DNA of 64,000 nucleotides from Pantoea sp. Nvir (GCF_009829915.1 NZ_SZZW01000007.1:1-64000), one strand, 5' to 3'. Positions 1 through 10,133 are shown, counted from the first letter of the stretch. The notes: generated by a model not told the origin, from the sequence alone. Translations and numbers: made by a program.

Positions 1-21
1 GCTTTTATTCTTCAGAGTCAA
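1..21 (-). promoter_or_regulatory. rRNA operon P2 promoter, -35 half only
   Basis: On the minus strand TTGACTCT (21-14) matches the -35 region of rrn P2 about 85 nt downstream of the P1 start, close to the P1-P2 distance remembered for E. coli. The -10 element would fall just outside the window, so only half the promoter is visible. Confidence 0.55.
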
Positions 22-105
22 TCTCTTTTTTCAGAGATTTTCTCCGGGTTACTTAGCTGCTAAGTCTCCTGAATATCATACTCCGTTAGCTTTCGCGAGT
101 GTCAG

Positions 106-164
106 TAAAAATGCATTATAGGAAGTTTTTTAGCAGATAAGCACTAACTTTAAATTAATTTCTG
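106..164 (-). promoter_or_regulatory. rRNA operon P1 promoter with UP element
   Basis: Read on the minus strand, 164-141 is an A/T-rich block starting CAGAAATTAATTT that resembles the E. coli rrnB UP element. It is followed by a degenerate -35 (TTATCT, 140-135), a perfect -10 TATAAT (120-115), an 8-nt discriminator (114-107) and the start ACTGACAC at 106, which equals the start of rrn P1 transcripts. The promoter lies directly downstream of murI, where E. coli has rrnB. The -35 to -10 spacing of 14 is short unless a weaker hexamer is used. The discriminator GCATTTTT is A/T-rich instead of G/C-rich. The rRNA genes themselves lie beyond the left edge. Confidence 0.8.
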
Positions 165-190
165 AAAAAACATATTTCCAAATCATCAAA

Positions 191-1042
191 CTAAACTACC
201 ACTTTTTCCAGAGATGGAAACCCATAATGTTTTAGAGTAGGCGATAATTGCAGAACCTTACTATTCAATTCTGTACAAAACGCACAGTTTATGTGAGAAG
301 ATTGTACACTAGGTATTTCATGTTCCAATAACCACGCTGTTCGGCGAGCAATTGCTGTTCCAGAATCTATCAGATATGTGCCTTTAGGCAGTACTTGCTG
401 TAACTCTTGGCGTAGTAGGGGAAAATGAGTACAACCCAATATAGCTGTGTCAGGAGGTTCTCTCATGAGTAACCAAGGCTGAATGACGCGCCTGACATCA
501 TGTAAGGAAATGGTCTGACCATGGAGCTTTTCTTCCGCTAATTTCACTAGTTCTGCTGAGCCCAGCATTACAATCTGACAGGAAGTAGCAAACTGTGATA
601 CTAAATGATGTATATAAGAACGCTGCACTGTTGCACGGGTTGCTAGCAACCCTACAACCCCATTACGAGTTAGGCGTACTGCAGGCTTAATTGCCGGCAC
701 CACTCCTATAACAGGAAAATCGAAGTGCGTACGAAGCGCCGGTAAGGAAACTGTACTTGCAGTATTACAAGCTATAATACAAAGTGAAATCGAATAACGT
801 CTAGCGATCGCGCCAACAACGATGTGAACAACGCGTTCAATAATATACTCTTCGCTCTTTTCACCATATGGAAAACCTACATTGTCAAATGCATAGATAT
901 AACACAGATCCGGCAGTCGTTGTCTGACCTCATCATACACAGAGAGACCGCCTACTCCAGAATCAAACACTAGCACAGTAGGACGCGAGTTAGATGTAAC
1001 TAACTTTGACGTAATGTTCCCTTTCTGGAGTTTTGTTGTCAT
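191..1042 (-). CDS. murI: Glutamate racemase
   Basis: Converts L-glutamate to D-glutamate for peptidoglycan in the cytoplasm. The 283-residue protein has the family signatures: FDSGVGG near residue 27 (general acid/base Asp and Ser), the first catalytic cysteine in CNTAS (Cys92) and the second in LGCTHFPLL (about residue 204). The length matches the enterobacterial enzyme. It is monocistronic here: the upstream neighbour expected in Enterobacterales, btuB, is not recognisable, and an rRNA operon promoter follows directly downstream, as in E. coli. Its retention implies the cell still builds peptidoglycan, in line with glmS, glmU and mreBCD in this window. Confidence 0.95.
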   Translation of the reverse strand: MTTKLQKGNITSKLVTSNSRPTVLVFDSGVGGLSVYDEVRQRLPDLCYIYAFDNVGFPYGEKSEEYIIERVVHIVVGAIARRYSISLCIIACNTASTVSLPALRTHFDFPVIGVVPAIKPAVRLTRNGVVGLLATRATVQRSYIHHLVSQFATSCQIVMLGSAELVKLAEEKLHGQTISLHDVRRVIQPWLLMREPPDTAILGCTHFPLLRQELQQVLPKGTYLIDSGTAIARRTAWLLEHEIPSVQSSHINCAFCTELNSKVLQLSPTLKHYGFPSLEKVVV

Positions 1043-1983
1043 TTATTATCTCATAGATTTTATTAAACAGGTTATAATTCTATCCACCGAAAATAGCAGA
1101 TGCAACGCATCTGAATACAAGAACGAGATTTCACAATTTACATTGTCCACTTTTATGAGAAAGCTAGAATAGCTATTTTAATTATATTAAAGCAACCGCC
1201 ATAGATAATAGTACGTAGTCTATGAGTCGAAACTTATAAAGTTATAAGTTGTCTTATATGGCTAATATTTCTTTCTATTGAAAGAATACAGTTATCCGTC
1301 GGTAACTTATATTAAGAGTATCAACGTAATCATATGAAATATGCTCGCTCAACAGAGCAATCATCGAAAGGATGCTATCGGCTACACCCCTTTGTAAAGT
1401 ATTCTTTATTTAAACGGTATCAATAGGTCACTAAATTGTAATCAATATATATTTGTAATCAATATATATAAAGTAGATACTGTGCGCATCGTCATTATTA
1501 AATAGATATCGTGCTTAAAACGTGGTCCGGTATCCTTAATCTGAATGTAAAAACAACGCGCATTTCTCTGATAGCTATTGTATGGTCAAGACCGTTATAT
1601 TATTATATAGCCATAGTGCTTTTATTATAGCCCACTAAAGTTAGCTAAAGTATCACTAATAGCTTAATCATATTTATCATGTCGCTCAACATCTAGAGCA
1701 ATTTTATAAGTTTTACTATCGAAAGCAGTAACCTAACTAAGTGTGAAGGATGGAAAATTCCTCTTGGCAATTCTGCAAATAAATAATGTTAATAAGATAA
1801 CCATTTCAAAAGGCAGGCGACTCTGCACCAAACACGATAAAGAAACAAGAATTTTTATTCTCCATAAAAATTCAAAAAATAAAAAAGAATGCTGAAAAGA
1901 CAAAATTCATATAACATGTTTGATCTTCTTTAGACTAAGAATTATAGCTATAGAAGCCTTCCTATATCATTCTATGACTATAT
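1043..1983. other. Eroded intergenic DNA, no gene seen
   Basis: About 940 nt without a supportable gene. By synteny this is where btuB (outer-membrane cobalamin receptor) would sit, but I could not align it convincingly. The stretch is A/T-rich and contains a perfect tandem duplication at 1436-1469 and a short 8-bp hairpin near 1228. Confidence 0.5.
1436..1469. repeat. Tandem 17-bp duplication
   Basis: The unit TTGTAATCAATATATAT occurs twice head to tail (1436-1452 and 1453-1469) with no mismatch. It lies in noncoding DNA and looks like a recent slippage duplication. Confidence 0.85.
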
Positions 1984-3067
1984 CCACTATCCACTAATTT
2001 CTGAAAAGAAATTCTTTATTGCTATTTATTCGTTCCAAAAGTATACTATTTTTAGCGCCTGAGGCAAAGATGTGTAGTTCTCCACTTAGTCATTGCTTAA
2101 TACGTGTTGAGTTTCACCTTTGTCACAATGAAGAAGATCTATATCATATCATCATATTCAATCATAAGATCACGCCAGCCAATTGATTAATACTCTGATA
2201 CCGAAAATGACCGGGTGATACATAATAGACATGTATTGCTTCATAAGTTGTTTTAAATGAACTATCTTTTAATCCTAACAGGCAAGATAGTTATCTCACT
2301 CTTTTATCATAGCAAGGCTAGAAACCGAGTGGATTAAAGAAGCTAGGTGGTCGCTGTGAAATGCATTATAAGCATAGAGTTATTCAATGCAACTAGTAGG
2401 TAGGCGCGGCATAAAAACTAAAATCTATTTCCATAAATATTCTATAGATGAACGATTATTGGTAACGGGTTGTGAAATAATTTATCGCCAAATGGAAATA
2501 GTTTTACTTAGCCCAATACAGAAGATGAATATTCAGATGGTAGAGTGGGGTTAGTTAGATATATCTAAAAAAGATCGTGTAGCGATCTGTTAGAACTATA
2601 CAGCGGTAATGTAAAATGTAAATTTCTAGCTAGCGCTTACGAATGATTTCAGTCGCTAATATGTGAATGAAATATAGAAAGCATCTGTAAAGACTGCACT
2701 TACATACGCATTCAAAGTTCAATATTACAGTCAACTAGATTGATAACTTGAAGATTATAAGCATGGCAGCGATAGAGTTGATCAAACCTATAAAAGACGT
2801 GAGCAAATTTAAAATTTTGCAAGAAAAATATCTGAAAAACTATAAATATGAAACGTTCATTGTTGATCCGTTATGAAGTGAGCTAGATGAAGATACAGTA
2901 AAGACTACGCAAGATTTCAGCACGCTCTATACCTCATCTCTCCTATAATTCGAGATACTATACCAAAAACCTACAAAATCCCATATAAATTTACATCTTT
3001 TCCTGTTTTGAACTGTTCAATCACTCTCCCTCTACACGGAGGTGGAGTATGGTTAATGCTTAAAAAT
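1984..3067 (+). pseudogene. trmA: Dead trmA (tRNA m5U54 methyltransferase), near full length
   Basis: Translating in shifting frames recovers TrmA in order. Around 2079 PLSHCLIRVEFHL then EEDLYHIIF; around 2279 KIVISLFYHSKA; around 2390 LVGRRGIKTKIY then IDERLLV and IYRQM; around 2520 MNIQMVEW; around 2762 SMAAIEL and YKYETFIVDPL, the fossil of the catalytic-core DPPR motif; and the C-terminal ECG segment near 3045. There are many stop codons and several frameshifts, yet the total span of about 1,080 nt nearly equals the roughly 1,100 nt of the living gene. The orientation opposite to murI and fabR matches E. coli. Boundaries are approximate. Confidence 0.85.
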
Positions 3068-3256
3068 GAAAATAGTTGACTAATAGCCACCCGCCCATAA
3101 ACACGAATAATCTAATCTAGCTAGATTAGAAAGTTGGTTATTTTTTTGTTTTTTATTCTATACAAAGAGTATCAACAGGGTAAGGTTAGCTAACTTACAA
3201 AGTTAGTAGTACACTTTTTTAAAAAACTATATTAAGTTAATAGAACTTATAATGGT

Positions 3257-3907
3257 TTAATTATTAAATTTTTCTATAGAAAATTTTAAGTTCTTCTGCT
3301 CACGCTGACACCAGCGATAAGCCCCTTTAGCGATCATACGCAATTGTAACACTAAACGATCCTCAAGATTGTTGCTACGTTGATCATCAATATCGATATC
3401 CAGAGCTTCTGCGCCCGCATTAAAAACAATCGTCACCATTGCTTCTGCCTGTGCTTCGATAAAGCTACGTGGCATACGACTTTCCACTTCAATGTAATCT
3501 GCTAGCTCAGTGATGAAATGCTGAATTTCACGAGCTACTGCGGCGCGAAAAGCCGTAGAAGTGCCAGAACGCTCACGTAAAAGCAGGCGAAACGAGTTAG
3601 GATTATTGCCAATAAATTCCATAAAGGTAGATACAGAGGTTTTAATGATACTACCACCTTTGGCGATACGCTGACGCGCCTGACGCATTAGCTGACGCAG
3701 CATCAGCCCACTCTCATCAACCATTGTTAGACCAAGTTCGTCAACGTCCTTAAAATGACGATAAAAAGAAGTAGGTGCGATCCCTGCTTCCCTGGCAACC
3801 TCACGCAAACTTAAGCTGGAGAAGCTATGTTCAGCACTGAGTTGGCTAAATGCCGCTTCTACCAGAGTACGTCTTGTACGCTCTTTTTGTTGCGATCTAA
3901 CGCCCAT
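3257..3907 (-). CDS. fabR: TetR-family repressor of unsaturated fatty acid genes
   Basis: FabR represses fabA and fabB and so sets the unsaturated/saturated fatty acid balance. The 216-residue protein begins [13 protein letters not shown] and has an N-terminal TetR helix-turn-helix (about residues 10-57, [18 protein letters not shown]). It stays close to E. coli FabR through the ligand-binding domain ([37 protein letters not shown]). Only the last 15 residues differ freely. In E. coli it is followed by yijD, which is absent here; dead trmA lies downstream and eroded sthA upstream. A dedicated transcription factor surviving in a genome this reduced is noteworthy. Confidence 0.93.
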   Translation of the reverse strand: MGVRSQQKERTRRTLVEAAFSQLSAEHSFSSLSLREVAREAGIAPTSFYRHFKDVDELGLTMVDESGLMLRQLMRQARQRIAKGGSIIKTSVSTFMEFIGNNPNSFRLLLRERSGTSTAFRAAVAREIQHFITELADYIEVESRMPRSFIEAQAEAMVTIVFNAGAEALDIDIDDQRSNNLEDRLVLQLRMIAKGAYRWCQREQKNLKFSIEKFNN

Positions 3908-4239
3908 TCTATTTGCCTTGTGACAATTTGAAGAGGCACTATAACAAAATTTTCGGTATACATCAGGACAAAGTTACAACTAACTATGAACATCACACTT
4001 TATAAAACTGGGGAAGAGCTTATTTGTTAAAATTTAATATGGTCAGTTAGATCTGATCTTTTTTAAGATATATTTAATATCAATAGAATATGTTTTTTCA
4101 TTTGAACATCTTACGAGTACACTACTGTATTCTTCTTCTACGGATTAGAAGAAGAAGAAACTTCTATGGTCTTTGGAAAGTAGAAAATAATGTTTAGAGA
4201 TTATTTTAATAATAAATCAACGACATGCAATATATACAG
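3908..4239. other. fabR upstream region, eroded DNA
   Basis: About 330 nt upstream of fabR. It should carry the fabR promoter and the N-terminal part of the former divergent gene sthA, but I cannot recognise either. The region is A/T-rich with no open frame. Confidence 0.4.
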
Positions 4240-4440
4240 TATGTAATATAATGTCATTCTCTTCCCGGTACTTCACTAGGTAATCAACCGTATCATGAAA
4301 TTTTACCAGACCTAATTTGTTTATCGGACTTGATTGATGCGCTTATTGAGCATAAGATCTCACCATAGAGAATGATTCTCATAGGTTCAATGATACTAAA
4401 AGATACTAAAATTATACAATCGAACGCGATATTCATAAGT

Positions 4441-4468
4441 ACTAGCTTAGCGGCTAGTTTTTATTTTT
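4441..4468 (+). terminator. Terminator-like hairpin with T-run
   Basis: ACTAGC (4441-4446), loop TTAGCG, GCTAGT (4453-4458), followed by a T-rich tail through 4468. It has the form of a weak Rho-independent terminator on the plus strand, but no active plus-strand gene lies upstream. Confidence 0.35.
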
Positions 4469-4479
4469 AGAAAATATCG

Positions 4480-4529
4480 GCGTATATATATCTTTTATAT
4501 TCTACTGAATATAAAAGATATATATACGC
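4480..4529. repeat. Perfect 22-bp inverted repeat
   Basis: Arms 4480-4501 and 4508-4529 are exact reverse complements with a 6-nt loop (CTACTG). The stem is A/T-rich, ending in GCG/CGC. It lies within the extra DNA inside the sthA remnant, 26 nt from a second perfect hairpin. Confidence 0.9.
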
Positions 4530-4554
4530 TTCCTTCGAGTAGCAACGATAGCAC

Positions 4555-4591
4555 TGAGTAAGGTGTCCTATTCTATAGGACACCTTACTCA
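4555..4591. repeat. Perfect 17-bp inverted repeat, GC-containing
   Basis: Arms 4555-4571 and 4575-4591 (core AAGGTGTCCTA / TAGGACACCTT) are exact reverse complements with a 3-nt loop. The right flank continues AATTTAAA, so it could act as a weak plus-strand terminator, but there is no clear T-run. Confidence 0.9.
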
Positions 4592-4935
4592 ATTTAAACA
4601 CTCGGTATGAATTAACTGTCTAAATGAATGTGATCAATTTAAAAAATCTGCCCCCAATGGGAGAAACTAAATTTCAGAAATTTACTGCTTTATCAAACAG
4701 ATGGAAAGGACTATTGACATTGATCAATTCATTATAATGAAGAAAAAATGCGGGATATATCATTATCTCCACCTCCTGCTGTGCTTCTTCCTGACTATAA
4801 AATTCCTTAATATAAAAACATACTTTCAAAGTATCAAAGTATTAGTATTTTACATATCATAGTTTATATCAACGAAGAGCCGGAATGTTTATATTACAGA
4901 ATTGGTAAAAAAGCAGTTTTTCCCTCTCTCATAGA

Positions 4936-5461
4936 GATACTCTCTATCTATCGATCCTTAAATCATCTGTCAAGTTACAGCAAGCTTTGCCAGATATTAG
5001 CTAAGTACAAAAGTAATTTCATATCTTTTTAAGTACAGTGAAATGATTAAATATTAGAATCAGCCTAAGCAAAAATATTAGTTTTATTGCAAATGGCAAC
5101 GGCAAGTTTACGCATAGCTAGTTGAGAAAATAGACTGCAGTTGCGATGTACGTTTACACCATAAATTATTCTCACTTTCTATTAAAGTAGGCGATACTTT
5201 CTGTATCAGAAAGTCACATATTGACAAATGATGAAATTGACATTCAATGTGGTAAGATTATCCTTGGATAGGATCGACCACCTTCAGCCTGCGTGCCACA
5301 TCAATTTATACCGCGAAAGATATCAAACGTACTTGTAACAGCTATATCGTAGTCCCTACAGCTAATATAGCGCAATAGATACATGTTAATAACATCAAAG
5401 ACTAACAATATCATCCTAAAGACTAAACTTTTAATGAATCGCCTATAAAAATAGCATAATA
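4936..5461. other. Eroded DNA downstream of argH
   Basis: About 525 nt with no gene. By synteny oxyR belongs here on the minus strand. A short minus-strand frame near 5085-5140 (SQ then MRKLAV) faintly recalls the OxyR DNA-binding region, but this is too weak to call. Confidence 0.4.
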
Positions 5462-6838
5462 TTATGGCGCTAGACGCTTTTCCGCTTCAGTAATAGCGAA
5501 GGCTACTTGCTGAGGTGCAACACCACCTCTAACGTTACGTTTCTCTAAGCAAGATCGCAGAGCTAAAATATCATAAACATCTTCTTCAATCACTACACTG
5601 AACTGCTTCAGTTGCGCCAGCGACAGTTCTTCTAGCACCACACCGTGCTTCATCGCTTCCAATACCACTTTACCCACTATATGGTGGGCTTCACGAAATG
5701 GTACGCCTTTCGCCACTAAATAATCTGCCATGTCAGTCGAGTTAGAATATCCCTGCTCTACTGCTTGCTGACAGCGTAACCGTTTTACTTGAATATTATC
5801 TAGCACTATTACAGACATATACAGACAATCAAGCCAAGTATCGAGTGCGTCGAACAGACCCTGTTTATCTTCCTGCATATCTTTATTATAGGCTAAAGGC
5901 AACCCTTTTAGGGTCATCATTATACTGGTCAGTGCACCTTGCACACGACCGCATTTGCCACGAATCAGTTCTAGTACGTCAGGATTTTTCTTCTGCGGCA
6001 TTAGTGATGACCCAGAAGTCACTATATCAGAAAGCTCGATAAAATCAGCCTCCTCTGTGTTAAAGAAGATCAAATCTTCCGCAAAACGCGATAGATGCAC
6101 CATGCCAATCGAGGCGTCAGCGAGCAGCTCCAGCACATGATCGCGATCAGATACTGTATCAAGGCTATTACGCGTTGCGGAAGCAAATCCCAAATGGCAA
6201 GCGAGCTGTTCACGATCTATTTTGTAGGCAGTACCCGCTAAAGCACCACAACCAAGAGGACTGACGTCGAGACGTTTTAGTGTATCCTGCAAGCGGGTTT
6301 CATCACGCATTAACATCTCTACATAGGCAAGACACCAGTGCGCAAAAGTCACCGGCTGTGCACGCTGCAGATGGGTATAGCCTGGCATCACCGCATCCTG
6401 ATTTACTTTAGCAGTCGATACCAGCGCCTTTTGTAGATCACGCATTGCACCCAGAAGCACCATCACTTGTGTTTTACACCAAAGTTTCAGATCAGTAGCG
6501 ACCTGATCGTTACGACTTCGCCCGGTGTGCAATTTTTTTCCTAATACACCAATTTTCTTAATAAGCTCTTCTTCAACCCAGCTGTGAATATCTTCGGCTT
6601 TGCTACTCAAAATATGCTCAGGATTAGCCTGCACCTCAGCCAGCAACTTTTTCAGCGTCTGTTCCAATAGATACTGCTCAGAGTTGCTCAGAACGTTAAC
6701 CGTTACTAATGCCTTAGACCAAGCGATAGAAACAATAATATCTTGTTCTGCCAAACGATAATCAAAGTGCAGTGAGTCATTAAACTGTTTGAAACGTTGG
6801 TCTGCTATTTGGGTAAAACGTCCACCCCAAAGTGCCAT
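5462..6838 (-). CDS. argH: Argininosuccinate lyase
   Basis: Last step of arginine synthesis: splits argininosuccinate into arginine and fumarate. The start is placed at the ATG giving MALWGGRF; a longer in-frame extension to 6925 has no family support and would run close to argG. The 458 residues match the enterobacterial length (457). Visible signatures include the HTGRSRNDQ substrate loop, the catalytic [10 protein letters not shown] histidine and the fumarase/lyase signature [12 protein letters not shown] with the catalytic serine. It is the last gene of the minus-strand argCBGH set, 83 nt after argG. Confidence 0.95.
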   Translation of the reverse strand: MALWGGRFTQIADQRFKQFNDSLHFDYRLAEQDIIVSIAWSKALVTVNVLSNSEQYLLEQTLKKLLAEVQANPEHILSSKAEDIHSWVEEELIKKIGVLGKKLHTGRSRNDQVATDLKLWCKTQVMVLLGAMRDLQKALVSTAKVNQDAVMPGYTHLQRAQPVTFAHWCLAYVEMLMRDETRLQDTLKRLDVSPLGCGALAGTAYKIDREQLACHLGFASATRNSLDTVSDRDHVLELLADASIGMVHLSRFAEDLIFFNTEEADFIELSDIVTSGSSLMPQKKNPDVLELIRGKCGRVQGALTSIMMTLKGLPLAYNKDMQEDKQGLFDALDTWLDCLYMSVIVLDNIQVKRLRCQQAVEQGYSNSTDMADYLVAKGVPFREAHHIVGKVVLEAMKHGVVLEELSLAQLKQFSVVIEEDVYDILALRSCLEKRNVRGGVAPQQVAFAITEAEKRLAP

Positions 6839-6921
6839 ATAAAACTCCTTGAAATTTTCAAAAGAAAACATCCTTAAAATAAAGTACTCTGTGAAATTTG
6901 GCGATATTACCGACAGGAATA

Positions 6922-8145
6922 TCATTTCTTTTTTTTATGCTGATTAAGGGCACGTATACGTGATGAGAGCGAGAAAAGACGGATAAATCCCCCTGCATCA
7001 CGATGTTCATAAACCTTGTCCTCACCGAAGGTAGCAAAATCTTCTGAGTAGAGGCTATTAGATGAAATTTTCTGAATCGCTGTAGCCTGACCTTTATATA
7101 GCTGTAGCACCACTTCCCCATCGACTTTTTCTGCTAGAGATTGGGCGGCCGCTTGGATGGATTTACGCAGTGGTGCGAACCAACGTCCGTCATAAACCAC
7201 GTAAGACATTTCAAGACCTAATTGTTCGCGCCACTTGAAACTATCACGATCCAGTACCAGCTGTTCCACCGCACGTAGAGCGTTCACCATAATAGTGCCA
7301 CCAGGAGTTTCGTAACAACCACGAGATTTGATACCTACCAAACGATTTTCTACGATGTCTATACGGCCTATACCGTGCTTTATGCCGATGGCGTTAAGTG
7401 TTTCTAGGCAATGAAACGGGCTCATTTTTTCTCCGTTCACTGCCACGACACAGCCTTTTTCGACGGTCACAGTGACGTTTTCCGGCTGATCTGGCGCTTC
7501 CAGCGGATCGACAGTCCATACCCAGCAATCCTTATTCGGTGCATTAGATGGATTTTCTAGTACACCACCTTCAGTAGAGATATGCCAAGCATTTTCATCA
7601 CGACTGTAGATTTTTTCCAGCGAAGCAGTTGTTGGGATATTTCGCTCTTTCAAATAGTTCAAGAGTACTTCACGGGAACTCAGATTCCACTCTCGCCATG
7701 GCGCGATCACTTTCAACTGTGGTGCTAATGCATTGTACGTAGTCTCAAAACGTACCTGGTCGTTGCCTTTACCAGTAGCGCCATGGCACAGCGCTTCCGC
7801 ACCAACCTTTAGCGCTAATGCAACTTGTGCTTTAGCAATAATAGGCCGCGCCATAGAGGTTCCTAGCAAATAAGTACCTTCATAAAGTGCGCCGGTTTGC
7901 AGCACCGGATAGATATAGTCGCGGATAAACTCTTCTCGTAGATCAACCATGTAGAATGCAGATGCGCCTGATTGAATAGCTTTTTGCTCAATGCCTTCCA
8001 AATTGCGGCGCTCCTGACCAATATCTGCCACGAACGCGATTACTTCACATCCACCGTAATTTTCTTTTAGCCACGGAATAATAGCGGAAGTATCTAGACC
8101 ACCGGAGTAAGCTAATACAATTTTTTTAATATTTTTCATACTCAT
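6922..8145 (-). CDS. argG: Argininosuccinate synthase
   Basis: Joins citrulline and aspartate at the cost of ATP to form argininosuccinate. The 407-residue protein has the N-type PP-motif AYSGGLDTS near residue 12 that binds ATP, the [13 protein letters not shown] citrulline/aspartate loop and the [11 protein letters not shown] region. It is the roughly 400-residue subfamily and sits between argB and argH, whereas in E. coli argG lies elsewhere. This arrangement is known from other Enterobacterales lineages. The protein ends in a lysine run (HKKKK). The start MSMKN has an adjacent internal Met, so it could begin two residues later. Confidence 0.95.
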   Translation of the reverse strand: MSMKNIKKIVLAYSGGLDTSAIIPWLKENYGGCEVIAFVADIGQERRNLEGIEQKAIQSGASAFYMVDLREEFIRDYIYPVLQTGALYEGTYLLGTSMARPIIAKAQVALALKVGAEALCHGATGKGNDQVRFETTYNALAPQLKVIAPWREWNLSSREVLLNYLKERNIPTTASLEKIYSRDENAWHISTEGGVLENPSNAPNKDCWVWTVDPLEAPDQPENVTVTVEKGCVVAVNGEKMSPFHCLETLNAIGIKHGIGRIDIVENRLVGIKSRGCYETPGGTIMVNALRAVEQLVLDRDSFKWREQLGLEMSYVVYDGRWFAPLRKSIQAAAQSLAEKVDGEVVLQLYKGQATAIQKISSNSLYSEDFATFGEDKVYEHRDAGGFIRLFSLSSRIRALNQHKKKK

Positions 8146-8169
8146 ATTATCATCCTATAATCTATTTAG

Positions 8170-8952
8170 TTAAATAAGGATGCGGGTGCCAATCGATACA
8201 CCATTAAAAAGTTTGGAAAGTTGTTCTGCGTGACGCCAGCTGGCGATACTCACAGGTCGACCTAGAGTGTGCGCTGCATCGAGCGCCGCATGCACTTTTA
8301 CAATCATGCCGTCAGTTATGATACCTTGTTTGATAAGATGCTCCGCTTTTTCAGCATTTATTTCTGCGAGGAGCTGGCCTTTTCCATCTAGAATACCACT
8401 CACGTCGGAGAGTAATACTAGATCGGAATTTATCATTGCCGCCAGCACAGTAGCAGCTTGATCTGCATTAACGTTCATCAACTCTCCATCATCGGTAATG
8501 CCGATAGAGCTGATGATGGGCATATAGCCTGCTGCTAGCAGAGTATTCAGTAGCAATGGATTACCAGGCGTGGCCTGTCCGACATGTCCCAGTGCTTCAT
8601 CGAACTGCGCCACCTTTACTAAATCTGCGTCTCCCAAGCTCAGTCCAACTGCCTTCATGCCATATTTTTTTGCCCATGCAAGCAATGTTTTATTGGCAGT
8701 GCCTGCCAGCACGCCGGTAATGAGATCAATCTGATCGGCAGGCGTCATGCGCAATCCATTTTTCTTTTTCACCGGCAGCAACAGTTTTTTCATTAGCTCA
8801 TCTACCAAGCATCCACCGCCGTGAACGATTATCAGTGATCGTTGGCAGGAATGGTGACACTTTAACAAGGCATAGAATAACCGTGACAGTGCTTCTTTGC
8901 TATCAAGTAGCACGCCTCCCAGTTTGATAATTAATGGAGTTGTCATGTGCAT
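8170..8952 (-). CDS. argB: Acetylglutamate kinase
   Basis: Phosphorylates N-acetylglutamate in the second step of arginine synthesis. The 260-residue amino acid kinase has [11 protein letters not shown] at the N-terminus (phosphate-binding Lys), the VHGGG motif near residue 43 and the [11 protein letters not shown] and [11 protein letters not shown] segments of the nucleotide site. Length agrees with the family (about 258). It lies 9 nt after argC and 24 nt before argG, so it is clearly co-transcribed. Confidence 0.95.
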   Translation of the reverse strand: MHMTTPLIIKLGGVLLDSKEALSRLFYALLKCHHSCQRSLIIVHGGGCLVDELMKKLLLPVKKKNGLRMTPADQIDLITGVLAGTANKTLLAWAKKYGMKAVGLSLGDADLVKVAQFDEALGHVGQATPGNPLLLNTLLAAGYMPIISSIGITDDGELMNVNADQAATVLAAMINSDLVLLSDVSGILDGKGQLLAEINAEKAEHLIKQGIITDGMIVKVHAALDAAHTLGRPVSIASWRHAEQLSKLFNGVSIGTRILI

Positions 8953-8961
8953 CCTTTTTCT

Positions 8962-9963
8962 TTAAATCAGTGACTGCGTTTCAGGGAAACCGAAGCGGAT
9001 ATTCATACACTGCACTGCTTGTGACGCGGCTCCTTTTAGAAGGTTATCTTCTGCTGCAACAATGATTACATGTTCATCTTGCACCTCGAAACCAATATCA
9101 CAGAAGGGTTGACCAACTACTGCTTTTAGCGACGGTACACCCTGCTGATAAACCCGTACCAGCGGTTTATCGTGATAGGCATTATGGAATGCGGCCACTA
9201 TATCAGCGCGATTGACGTCTGGCTGCAGGCGACAGGTAATAGTTGCTAGAATTCCACGCGAGAAGTTACCGAGATGCGGGGTAAAAATTACTGGCACGCC
9301 GAGATGTGCTACAATCTCTGGTTGATGTCGGTGATTAAATAGGTTATATGGCTGTAGACTAACTTCACAGAAGTTAGTATGAATGCTTGCCTTACGTCCT
9401 GCACCGCTAACGCCGCTGATGGCGTTAATCACTGGCCATTGGTTAGAGTTAAGTAGTAAACTGTTTACCAAGGGTTTCAGAGCTAGCTGGGCCACAGTAG
9501 GATAACACCCTGGTACCGCTACTAGTTGTGCCTCTTTGATTTTATGATGGTTCCACTCTGCCAATCCGTAGACTGCTCTATCCAGCCAAGTAGCATACTG
9601 ATGAGTAAAACCGTAAAACTGTTTATAAAATTCGCTGTCATTAACTCGGAATGCACCAGAAAGGTCAAATACAACGCAATCGTCTTTTAAAAATTTTGGC
9701 ACTAGATCGTGGCTAACTTCGTGGGCTGTGGCGAGAAACACTATGTCGTGATCCGCCCATTCAGTGGGGCTACTCAGTGGTTGTAAGGATAGATCTACCA
9801 CTCCCTTTAGATGAGGATGAAGATCTGATAAACGCTTTCCAGCGTCCGTACTTTGCACTGAAACTGCCAAAAAATTTATGTTAACATGTGGATGACGATT
9901 GAGGAAGTTGACGAGCTCTGCACCAGCATAACCACTGGCACCCACAATCAATGTATTCAACAT
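8962..9963 (-). CDS. argC: N-acetyl-gamma-glutamyl-phosphate reductase
   Basis: NADPH-dependent reduction of N-acetylglutamyl phosphate to the semialdehyde. The start is the ATG giving [17 protein letters not shown] (Rossmann motif), 30 nt inside the longest frame; this gives 333 residues against 334 in E. coli. The catalytic cysteine is in AVPGCYPT and the conserved HRHQPEI and [14 protein letters not shown] segments are intact. First gene of the minus-strand argCBGH unit, divergent from argE across about 170 nt that should hold both promoters. Confidence 0.95.
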   Translation of the reverse strand: MLNTLIVGASGYAGAELVNFLNRHPHVNINFLAVSVQSTDAGKRLSDLHPHLKGVVDLSLQPLSSPTEWADHDIVFLATAHEVSHDLVPKFLKDDCVVFDLSGAFRVNDSEFYKQFYGFTHQYATWLDRAVYGLAEWNHHKIKEAQLVAVPGCYPTVAQLALKPLVNSLLLNSNQWPVINAISGVSGAGRKASIHTNFCEVSLQPYNLFNHRHQPEIVAHLGVPVIFTPHLGNFSRGILATITCRLQPDVNRADIVAAFHNAYHDKPLVRVYQQGVPSLKAVVGQPFCDIGFEVQDEHVIIVAAEDNLLKGAASQAVQCMNIRFGFPETQSLI

Positions 9964-10070
9964 CAGGATGTATACCTTATTTACTACGGTCACATGTTGG
10001 GGGCCATGAAATTATCCCGTTACATACGATGTAATTTGCGAAAGATTTTTGTTTTTAATACAAACCACAT

Positions 10071-10112
10071 TAATTTATATTTATTCAATATAAGTGCATA
10101 ATATTTTGTATT
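10071..10112. promoter_or_regulatory. Possible decayed ArgR operator between argC and argE
   Basis: The divergent argC-argE intergenic region in E. coli carries paired 18-bp ARG boxes. Here 10071-10089 (reverse strand ATTGAATAAATATAAATTA) has one good half-site, TGAATAAATA, and 10092-10112 contains a poor second box. This is at best a remnant; A/T-rich DNA gives such matches easily, and I cannot tell from this window whether argR is still present. Confidence 0.25.
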
Positions 10113-10133
10113 CTAACTTAAGGATCATCAACA

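Larger units (their letters stand above)
4240..4935 (+). pseudogene. sthA: Remnant of sthA (soluble transhydrogenase)
   Basis: Fragments in the expected order and orientation align with SthA. Near 4245 VI*CHSLPG for the VIACGSRP region; near 4296 NFTRPN for DFTHPR; near 4330 a SD-I run leading to RMILIG (4368-4385) for RHVLIYG; near 4676 RNLLLYQ for RDRLLAF; near 4730 HYNEEKM for RHNEEYE; near 4865 ISTKSRNVYITEL for IEDIPTGIYTIPEI. About 200 nt not found in the gene, carrying three hairpins, separate the RMILIG and RNLLLYQ pieces, and other parts are deleted. The location between fabR and the arg cluster matches E. coli. Each fragment is short, so this is an inference from order plus synteny. 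Confidence 0.5.

Noticed and set aside
1466-1481. 16-bp string ATAAAGTAGATACTGT also present near 58754
   Set aside because: About one such pair is expected by chance in 64 kb of A/T-rich DNA; flanks do not match.
1043-1983. Expected btuB remnant (minus strand)
   Set aside because: Only a vague match (DYVLLSMAVAL) to the C-terminal strand region; not better than chance, and the space is half the gene length.
5080-5145. Possible oxyR helix-turn-helix fossil on the minus strand
   Set aside because: Match limited to a few residues (SQ, RKL); synteny alone supports it.
6858-6925. N-terminal extension of argH
   Set aside because: Adds 29 residues without family support; the internal ATG matches the conserved MALWGGRF start.
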